Shown here: one piece after another, positions 1 to 4,941 of the stretch
How positions within the stretch are numbered: position 1 is the stretch's first letter
Layout: each line of letters begins with the position of its first letter
NCBI GenBank assembly: GCA_002438685.1
Contig: DJQG01000070.1
Coordinates: 1-5,921 of the forward strand
Direction of reading: 5' to 3'
From: Ruminococcaceae bacterium UBA6392
Lineage (GTDB): Bacteria > Bacillota > Clostridia > Oscillospirales > Acutalibacteraceae
Length of the DNA stretch: 5,921 nucleotides
The notes under the pieces: model-generated
Told to the model about the DNA's origin: nothing
Seen by the model: the letters and a program-made list of their open reading frames with translations, nothing else
Databases searched by the model: none
Translations under genes and position numbers: made by a program

Positions 1-1
1 T

Positions 2-970
2 GTTATTGAAGTAATAATAAGTAAAACAATATATTTTCTACTTGTCGGAATACTACTTAAATTTGTACATTCTTCCCCCAATTCAATATCCGTCAAAACA
101 CCATCCAGCTTCTATGCATATCCGATAAGCACTTTCATATCTGTCATATTTTTCTGGTATATTGCCGCAAACGAGTCAATTTCTTATCGTGGGCAGCTAA
201 CTTTGGCAATAATAAGCCTTCTGCTATTTGTAGCTTCAATTTTTACATTCTTTGTTTTCCAACACAACGCCAAAAGGGACACTGAGATTCTTTTGCTTCA
301 GCAAGAAAGTGAAAAGCTGAAAACTGACACGCTCTATTACAATATGCTTGAAAGGCAAAACAACAATTTGAGCTCATATGCACACGACACAAAAAATCAT
401 CTCGCCACAATAAAGGCACTCAATCACGACCCGGAAATAGATATGTACATATCTAAAATGCTCGACCGTCTCAACGAATACGGCTCCGTGTGCCACAGTG
501 GAAATCATATTCTCGATGTCATCGTTGACAGATACGCCGCCGAATGTGCGCTGAGCAACATTGATTTTCGCTTTGACATAAAAGAAAACAATCTTCGTAA
601 TTTAGATTATTTTGATATTGTCACCATATTGAACAACCTCTTTGACAACGCTATCGAAGCCGCAAAGAAAGTAACCGGTGGGCGCGTTTCAATTGCCACA
701 AACTACCGAAACAACTTTTCGATAATTGTGATAACCAACTCCTGCGGCATACAGCCCGAGTTCAGTTCATCAGGGGAACTGAAAACAACGAAAGAAAATT
801 CAAAGCTTCACGGCTTCGGGATCAAGAGCGTAAAGAACGCGCTAAAAAAGTATAATGGGGACTTATCCTTGGAATACGATCACAAAAGCGGAGAATTTAT
901 CGCCACAGTCATGCTTGATGCAAGAATAACTTCTGAACAATGTAAAAATTTAATCAATCCTACCAAATAA
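2..970 (+). CDS. GHKL-domain sensor histidine kinase, AgrC-like (5' partial)
   Basis: This is the C-terminal 322 residues of a membrane sensor kinase, which would autophosphorylate on histidine and pass phosphate to a response regulator. The frame is open from base 2, so the gene starts beyond the left edge. A TTG at 203 is a possible start but lies at a membrane segment and has no good ribosome binding site. Counting from base 2, three hydrophobic segments lie at about residues 4-22, 40-57 and 66-87. A likely dimerisation helix follows (about 89-125), then the H-box HDTKNHL with candidate phospho-acceptor His128, an N-box NNLFDNAIEA (about 211-220) and a glycine-rich ATP-lid motif HGFGIKSV (270-277). 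The HDxKNH form and the short GHKL catalytic domain are typical of AgrC-like kinases of the Firmicutes. These usually pair with a LytTR response regulator, which is not in the window and may lie to the left. The signal sensed is unknown. A terminator follows closely. Confidence 0.9.
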   Translation, partial: VIEVIISKTIYFLLVGILLKFVHSSPNSISVKTPSSFYAYPISTFISVIFFWYIAANESISYRGQLTLAIISLLLFVASIFTFFVFQHNAKRDTEILLLQQESEKLKTDTLYYNMLERQNNNLSSYAHDTKNHLATIKALNHDPEIDMYISKMLDRLNEYGSVCHSGNHILDVIVDRYAAECALSNIDFRFDIKENNLRNLDYFDIVTILNNLFDNAIEAAKKVTGGRVSIATNYRNNFSIIVITNSCGIQPEFSSSGELKTTKENSKLHGFGIKSVKNALKKYNGDLSLEYDHKSGEFIATVMLDARITSEQCKNLINPTK

Positions 971-987
971 TAAAGATATAACGTATC

Positions 988-1020
988 AAGACCACCGGTG
1001 TAAAACCGATGGTCTTGTTT
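988..1020 (+). terminator. rho-independent terminator after the sensor kinase
   Basis: A 12-base arm AAGACCACCGGT (988-999) and its partner ACCGATGGTCTT (1005-1016) form a stem with one C-A mismatch around a 5-base loop (GTAAA). The T-rich run GTTTAGTTT follows directly. It lies 18 bases after the kinase stop codon, so it fits an intrinsic terminator for that transcript. There is no T-run on the other side, so it is unlikely to stop the converging operon. Confidence 0.82.
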
Positions 1021-1102
1021 AGTTTAGAACAATCCTAAGAAACATAAAATCAGAAAGCTCTAAACCTCAGTTTAAATTATTCGATTCATAAACTACTTAC
1101 TA

Positions 1103-1133
1103 CTTTATAGGCACTAGCACCTATTCTATAAAG
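1103..1133. repeat. 8-bp inverted repeat, 15-base spacer
   Basis: CTTTATAG (1103-1110) is perfectly complementary to CTATAAAG (1126-1133). An alternative nested pairing, ATAGG (1107-1111) with CCTAT (1120-1124), is also possible. There is no T-run after it, so it is not a classical terminator. It could be an operator or a weak RNA hairpin, but an 8-bp match can arise by chance in AT-rich DNA. Confidence 0.4.
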
Positions 1134-1184
1134 CTAAAACTCACCATATCGTTACTTAGATCTATAATAAGCAATCAAGTATAG

Positions 1185-1216
1185 TATTTTGTGACTGTAA
1201 TGTTAAGTACAAAATA
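1185..1216. repeat. 8-bp inverted repeat, 16-base spacer
   Basis: TATTTTGT (1185-1192) is perfectly complementary to ACAAAATA (1209-1216). The arms are AT-rich and the hairpin would be weak. It may be a protein-binding site or nothing more than chance. No promoter or gene start lies next to it to give it a clear role. Confidence 0.35.
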
Positions 1217-1289
1217 GCCAAAAATTCGTCAAGTCAATCGCACTGTAACAATATCATTATTAGACATAGGCATAGTAAATAATCACATT

Positions 1290-1934
1290 TTAGGTTTCGC
1301 GCCGCTTTATCCGCGCGCCGTCAAATTCATAAACCTCGTCGCAGAGAGTCGAGATATCACCCTCGTTATGCGAGACTATGAGCATGGTTTTTCCGCTCGC
1401 TTTAAAGCTCAGGAAGAGCTTTCGCATCTCCTCGACTGCATCCTTGTCGAGCGCGTTCATCGGCTCGTCAAGAATCAATAATTGCTGATCCTCCATTATC
1501 GCCTGCGCTATGCCGAGGCGCTGTTTCATGCCGAGCGAATATTTGCCGACACGCAGCTTTGACGACGGGTCGAGCCCGACCGTTTTCATGGCGGACTCTA
1601 TCTGCTCTTTGCCGATCTTGCCGCGTATCGAGGCGAGATATTCAAGATTTTTCATGCCGCTGTAATTGGGCAGAAAGCCGGGCGCTTCGATTATAATTCC
1701 CGTGTTCTCCGGGAAGTCCGCGTCCTTGCCTATCACCTTGCCGTTGACGGTGACCGTTCCGCTGTCGGGATTCATGAATCCGCAAATGAGCTTTAAAAGT
1801 ACAGTCTTTCCGCTGCCGTTGTCGCCGACGATGCCATATATCCCGCCCTCTTGCAGCCGCATATTGACATCTTCGAGAACCGTTTTTCCTTTGAAGCTTT
1901 TTGTCAGTTTATCTATAACTATAACATCAGTCAA
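1290..1934 (-). CDS. ABC transporter ATPase, BcrA/LanF-like with E-loop
   Basis: This 214-residue protein is the nucleotide-binding subunit that would power the permeases encoded just upstream. All ABC motifs are visible: Walker A GDNGSGKT (37-44), signature YSLGMKQRL (132-140), Walker B LLILDE (152-157) with D-loop NALD, and the switch His189. At the Q-loop position the sequence reads IIEAP with Glu83. Glutamate there is the known 'E-loop' variant of lantibiotic-immunity (LanF) and BcrA-type ATPases. The protein is a bare ATPase domain, shorter than BcrA proteins of about 300 residues and close to LanF length. The start is TTG at 1934, chosen because AAAGGAGG lies 8 bases upstream and no ATG or GTG fits. 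It overlaps the preceding permease gene by 8 bases and is the last gene of the operon. The transported substrate is unknown; peptide immunity or export is inferred from the family. Confidence 0.95.
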   Translation of the reverse strand: MTDVIVIDKLTKSFKGKTVLEDVNMRLQEGGIYGIVGDNGSGKTVLLKLICGFMNPDSGTVTVNGKVIGKDADFPENTGIIIEAPGFLPNYSGMKNLEYLASIRGKIGKEQIESAMKTVGLDPSSKLRVGKYSLGMKQRLGIAQAIMEDQQLLILDEPMNALDKDAVEEMRKLFLSFKASGKTMLIVSHNEGDISTLCDEVYEFDGARIKRRET

Positions 1935-2661
1935 AATAATGTCCTCCTTTCAAAACCCTTCTCTTCACTGCGCCGGAGCAGAAAAAGACAAGGATTATCA
2001 CCGCCGCGTCTGCCAAGAGCACTGCCGCAGCCGTTTTGGCATCGGTCAGCTGTTTTGCCATGCCGTATGCGCCGAGCATGGCGAAGCTGAAGCTTTTCAG
2101 CTTCCCGCATATGAGCCCCGTTGTGCCGACAGCCGCGATAACGATTGCCGCCGCAGGCTTCTGCCCGAGAAGAAAGCGCAGAAGGCACAGCACGCACATT
2201 GACGCGCCGAGCGCGAGCGGATATGCCGCCATGCGCATAAGCTCAAAGGCGGAAAGCGTTCCGACTTTTTCCGCCGCTGCTGCACAGACGGCTATGCCGA
2301 TAAGGCAATAGAGCACACACCAGAGAAGCGCGGACGAAACGGTTTTTATCCACCATTTGAAAAAGCTCTTCGAGCGCGGCAGGACGAAATACGGCATCGC
2401 CTCGGAATCAAGAACCGAGCCCGCCATACCGAGAAAGAGTCCCGCAAAAAATGTTCCGAAATAGCGGAAGAAACCGAAGAGATCAAACTGTCCGCTGTGT
2501 TCAACGCCGCCGACGGCTTCGGTGAAAACAGAGAAAAATGTTTCCCGCTCGCCGCCGAAAGACGAGAGCACGCAGACCGCCCATATGAGCAGAGACACGG
2601 CAAGATACGGCAGCATATTGAAAAGCCGATGCCGCAATCCCGCAAAAAAAGTTATCTTCAT
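1927..2661 (-). CDS. ABC-2-type transporter permease, third of three
   Basis: This 244-residue integral membrane protein probably forms part of the channel driven by the ATPase encoded next. Hydrophobic segments lie at about residues 15-33, 64-82, 106-129, 141-165, 169-186 and 210-229, giving six likely membrane helices. After the second helix comes VLPRSKSFFKWW (about 93-104), a basic cytoplasmic stretch in the place where ABC-2 permeases carry a coupling helix that touches the ATPase. The tail is positively charged (VKRRVLKGG). The start is ATG at 2661, which overlaps the previous stop as ATGA. An in-frame upstream start at 2757 would add 32 polar residues that read through the preceding gene, so I rejected it. 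Only a weak GGGG lies upstream, so translation probably depends on coupling. Similarity to the LanE/LanG or BcrB families is structural inference. Confidence 0.85.
   Translation of the reverse strand: MKITFFAGLRHRLFNMLPYLAVSLLIWAVCVLSSFGGERETFFSVFTEAVGGVEHSGQFDLFGFFRYFGTFFAGLFLGMAGSVLDSEAMPYFVLPRSKSFFKWWIKTVSSALLWCVLYCLIGIAVCAAAAEKVGTLSAFELMRMAAYPLALGASMCVLCLLRFLLGQKPAAAIVIAAVGTTGLICGKLKSFSFAMLGAYGMAKQLTDAKTAAAVLLADAAVIILVFFCSGAVKRRVLKGGHYFD
1943..1950 (-). promoter_or_regulatory. Ribosome binding site deciding the TTG start of the ATPase
   Basis: On the minus strand AAAGGAGG is an excellent match to the 16S rRNA 3' end. It ends 8 bases before the TTG at 1934-1932. Because it lies inside the end of the upstream permease gene, the ATPase can be initiated independently as well as by coupling. 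It is the main reason for accepting a TTG start. Confidence 0.85.
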
Positions 2662-3491
2662 ATTCGAGTCCCCACTGTTATTTTGAGATCGACATGCCGA
2701 ACGGCGCGAAGAATGCACGCGACAATAATCGCCGCGAGCAGGCAGAAATACGCGCACGAAAAGCCGACCGACGGCAGACCGGCATCTTCTGAGAAGCCGT
2801 GATTTGAAAAGACGGAAACGAAGAACGGGAGGTACTTAAACCGTATCAGATATGAAATGATATGCTGCGCCGACAGCACGGCGAAGCCCAGCACGCGGCT
2901 GCCGCTTAAATTTATCAAAAACAGAAGCGAGCCGCAGAAAAATCCGTAGCCGAGATTCAGCGCCAAGGCATAGAACGCCGCGAGATACGGCGTAACAGCC
3001 GGCATGAAAAGCTTCGGGTCGACTGTGATATGATAAGACGAAGCCGCCGCATCGCGCATGACGAGCTCATAAAACGGCGCGCTCCACACATTGCCCGCAA
3101 AGGCGTTGGGCGAGAAGAATAGCACGGTCACCGCGAGCGAAAATATGTAATACACGGCGCAGGAGAGCAGGATATACATTAGCTTTCCGACTACCCACTG
3201 CACCCGCGAACAGCGCACGAGCGAATACATCGCGCTCTGCTCGGTAAAAGGCGCGTCGGCGAACAGGAGCATAAGCCCGAGGAACATCAATGTCGCGATA
3301 TGGAGCGTTGAGCTGTTATATATAAACGGCTCGAATATGTTAAGCGGATCTCCGCTCGCCCGGGCGAACTGCATAAGATTCACGGAATCGAGCAGCGAAG
3401 CGGCGGCGCAGACGAGAAAAGCCGTAATAGTCCGCGCGCTGCCGAGCCACGTGCCGAACTGCCAGCGCATCACAGAGAGACACTGTTTCAT
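2658..3491 (-). CDS. ABC-2-type transporter permease, second of three
   Basis: This is a 277-residue membrane protein with likely helices at about residues 20-36, 62-79, 103-127, 167-194, 199-216 and 241-263. The cytoplasmic stretch after helix 2 reads FADAPFTEQSAMYSLVRCSR (77-96), then VQWVVGK. A 'DxPF ... LxRxxRxxW' pattern is familiar from Firmicutes ABC permeases and would contact the ATPase. Two longer loops (about 39-61 and 128-166) probably face outward. The start at 3491 is supported by AAGGAGG 8 bases upstream and by the ATGA overlap with the preceding gene; the longer open frame back to 3740 is not real coding. The gene overlaps the next permease by 4 bases. It is clearly different in sequence from the permeases on either side, so it is not a recent duplication. 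The substrate is unknown. Confidence 0.87.
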   Translation of the reverse strand: MKQCLSVMRWQFGTWLGSARTITAFLVCAAASLLDSVNLMQFARASGDPLNIFEPFIYNSSTLHIATLMFLGLMLLFADAPFTEQSAMYSLVRCSRVQWVVGKLMYILLSCAVYYIFSLAVTVLFFSPNAFAGNVWSAPFYELVMRDAAASSYHITVDPKLFMPAVTPYLAAFYALALNLGYGFFCGSLLFLINLSGSRVLGFAVLSAQHIISYLIRFKYLPFFVSVFSNHGFSEDAGLPSVGFSCAYFCLLAAIIVACILRAVRHVDLKITVGTRI

Positions 3492-4255
3492 TGCAGCAGC
3501 CTCCTTCGCACGAAGAAAATGAACGCCGCGCAGCCGAGCACCAGAAGCACCGCCTGATACAAAAACAGAAATCCGAACGACGGCAGAATATCGGGCATGA
3601 TGGTATTGGTCGGGCTGAACTTTTCTTTTTGCAGCGCGCTCGCGACGAGGTGCATCAGGAAGAATAGCACGAACGGACCGCAGAGAGCCACATATCTGTT
3701 GGGCACCGCGGCGGACAGAGCCGTACCGATAACTCCCCACACGACGCCGAAGAGGAACGCGAGCAGGATTATCACTCCGACCAGGCCGAGCCCGCCCGCG
3801 ACATTTTCAAACGGCTGCAATATGCTTCCGTCAAGCGGAGTTTTCGAGTGTCCGTTCGGGACATACGGGGCGCAGAAAATGAGCATTATGAGTGCAAACA
3901 CCGCAAGCGGCAGAGCGTTTGCCGCACCGCCGCAGACAGCGTTTGAAAAAAGTCTTGAGAACATATATTTTCTGCGGCTCTTCGAGCGCACGAGCATAAA
4001 GCGCAGATATCCGCTGTTATACTCATCGCAGAAACGGAACACGCCTGGCATAACGGTTATTATCGGCGTAAAGATAAGATATCCGCCGAGCGCGAGGGAC
4101 GAGAAGAAGAAATTGATATAATCCGCCTTGTTATCCCACCGCGCAAAATACAGAAAATACTGATACTGCGGCTCGACAAGCAGAACGAGCCCGAGCAGCA
4201 GGGATATCAGCATCCCGGTTGAAAAGAGCTGGCTTTTTACATCCTTTCTGAGCAT
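3488..4255 (-). CDS. ABC-2-type transporter permease, first of three
   Basis: This 255-residue membrane protein is the first permease of the operon. Likely membrane helices lie at about residues 12-28, 50-72, 107-129, 153-180, 187-207 and 228-250. The protein starts with a short basic cytoplasmic tail (MLRKDVKSQL) and ends with VRRRLLQ, which puts both ends inside. After helix 2 comes a charged stretch with DEYNSG (77-82) and LVRSKSRRKY (88-97). The acidic 'EYxSG' followed by a basic 'RSKSRxxY' is typical of ABC-2 permeases and marks the ATPase-contacting helix. The ATG at 4255 has GGGGTGATC just upstream and lies 13 bases after the preceding lipoprotein gene, so the two are in one operon. 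It overlaps the next gene by 4 bases. Bacteriocin-immunity or antibiotic-peptide transport is plausible from the ATPase type, but the permease itself does not prove it. Confidence 0.88.
   Translation of the reverse strand: MLRKDVKSQLFSTGMLISLLLGLVLLVEPQYQYFLYFARWDNKADYINFFFSSLALGGYLIFTPIITVMPGVFRFCDEYNSGYLRFMLVRSKSRRKYMFSRLFSNAVCGGAANALPLAVFALIMLIFCAPYVPNGHSKTPLDGSILQPFENVAGGLGLVGVIILLAFLFGVVWGVIGTALSAAVPNRYVALCGPFVLFFLMHLVASALQKEKFSPTNTIMPDILPSFGFLFLYQAVLLVLGCAAFIFFVRRRLLQ
3500..3506 (-). promoter_or_regulatory. Ribosome binding site deciding the start at 3491
   Basis: AAGGAGG on the minus strand ends 8 bases before the ATG at 3491-3489. It lies inside the last codons of the preceding permease and excludes the in-frame start 249 bases further upstream. 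Confidence 0.8.
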
Positions 4256-4257
4256 AG

Positions 4258-4266
4258 GATCACCCC
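4258..4266 (-). promoter_or_regulatory. Extended ribosome binding site of the first permease
   Basis: GGGGTGATC on the minus strand matches the extended 16S complement GAGGTGATC at eight of nine positions. Its GGGG core lies 7 bases before the ATG at 4255. It occupies almost the whole 13-base gap after the lipoprotein gene, leaving no room for a promoter there. Confidence 0.65.
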
Positions 4267-4268
4267 GC

Positions 4269-4922
4269 TCAGGGCTTTATGATCGTTGCGGGATCAATAC
4301 TTGCGCCATCCTTCGTGGCTGAAATGTTCAGGTGTGGACCTGTTCCGTATCTGCCGACGAAGCCGATACTGTCGCCGCGGGCGACAACATCGCCCTCCTT
4401 AACGGAGAAATTTGCCGCGCTGTATTCAATGACATAGCCGTTGGCGCAGGTCAGCACGGCACACGGAGTTTTGCTTTCATCATCTTTTGTGTATATCTTC
4501 GTAATTTTTCCGGTGGCGCAGGCAACAACTTTTGCGCCGAAATCAGCTTTGATGCTTATGCGCTTATACTGAGTGCTGTACGGAGAGGAAAGCTGTGTAT
4601 AGCCGGGCACGGGCCAGATGAATCCGGCGGCGCTGACATTTGCATTTGAAGCATCTGTTTTCTTTGTTGTCTTTTCCGTCTGCGCGGCGGTGCCTGCTTC
4701 TTTGGCAGTACTTGCTTCCTCTGCGGCAGTTTCCGGTGTGCCGCTTTCGGGAACAATATCCTTCGCCGTGGTGTTCTCCCCGGTCTCTGCCTGCGCCCCT
4801 ATTCCGGTCGGGTCGGCAGTTGTGCTCGGGTCTGTTTCGGGTTTGCCGCTGCAGGAACAGAGTCCCAGCATGAGTGCGATTGCGGCAGCGAGCGATACGA
4901 ATCCTTTAGTGCGTTTCAACAT
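4269..4922 (-). CDS. Lipoprotein with degenerate LytM/M23 peptidase domain
   Basis: This 217-residue protein is probably anchored on the outer face of the membrane. A signal peptide (MLKRTK, then a hydrophobic stretch to about residue 21) ends in LCSC, which fits a lipobox with Cys24 as the lipidated residue. Residues about 25-98 are a Thr/Ala/Glu/Lys-rich disordered linker. From FIWPVPG (101) to the end lies a LytM-type domain, with GAKVVACATGKI, NGYVIEY, GDSIGFVGRYGTGPHL and DP in the expected order. The active site is largely lost: aligned to LytM, Tyr119 and Ser123 replace the zinc ligands His and Asp, Ala169 replaces the histidine of YxHL, and HxH reads His197-Leu-Asn199. It is therefore probably not a zinc endopeptidase but a binding or regulatory protein, as known for EnvC and NlpD. 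The start at 4922 has AAAGGAGG 8 bases upstream. Its place just before the permeases suggests it works with the transporter. Confidence 0.9.
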   Translation of the reverse strand: MLKRTKGFVSLAAAIALMLGLCSCSGKPETDPSTTADPTGIGAQAETGENTTAKDIVPESGTPETAAEEASTAKEAGTAAQTEKTTKKTDASNANVSAAGFIWPVPGYTQLSSPYSTQYKRISIKADFGAKVVACATGKITKIYTKDDESKTPCAVLTCANGYVIEYSAANFSVKEGDVVARGDSIGFVGRYGTGPHLNISATKDGASIDPATIIKP

Positions 4923-4930
4923 TTTGTTTT

Positions 4931-4938
4931 CCTCCTTT
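4931..4938 (-). promoter_or_regulatory. Ribosome binding site deciding the start at 4922
   Basis: AAAGGAGG on the minus strand ends 8 bases before the ATG at 4922-4920 and begins just after the stop codon of the preceding gene. It excludes the longer in-frame start at 4976, which would lie inside that gene and put 18 polar residues before the signal peptide. Confidence 0.85.
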
Positions 4939-4941
4939 TGG

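Larger units (their letters stand above)
1021..1289. other. AT-rich gene-free spacer between convergent genes
   Basis: I found no coding region of useful length on either strand. The longest open stretches with a start codon are under about 15 codons and lack ribosome binding sites. The stretch is markedly AT-rich (19 of 60 bases are G or C at 1081-1140). It holds two perfect 8-bp inverted repeats, listed separately. No GC-rich hairpin with a T-run on the minus strand is visible, so the 3' end of the ABC operon transcript is not explained by an obvious intrinsic terminator. Confidence 0.6.

Noticed and set aside
1194..1248. ACTGTAA repeated at 1194 and 1242 as possible LytTR-type regulator sites
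   Set aside because: The match is only 7 bases and the spacing of 48 does not fit the roughly 21-22 base spacing usual for LytTR direct repeats.
1256..1283. ATTATT (1256-1261) with AATAAT (1278-1283) as a terminator for the operon
   Set aside because: The stem is six A-T pairs around a 16-base loop with no T-run on the minus strand, too weak to act as an intrinsic terminator.
1021..1289. A small peptide gene such as an AgrD-like signal near the kinase
   Set aside because: All start codons on both strands reach a stop within about 15 codons and none has a ribosome binding site or a signal-peptide-like sequence.
1666..2202. Long + strand open frame of 178 codons opposite the ATPase and permease genes
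   Set aside because: It is antisense to two well-supported genes in GC-rich DNA, runs across their junction, and has no recognisable domain or good ribosome binding site.
2662..2757. Upstream start for the third permease
   Set aside because: The added 32 residues are polar, lie within the preceding permease gene and would precede the membrane segments; the ATGA overlap at 2658-2661 is the usual coupled start.
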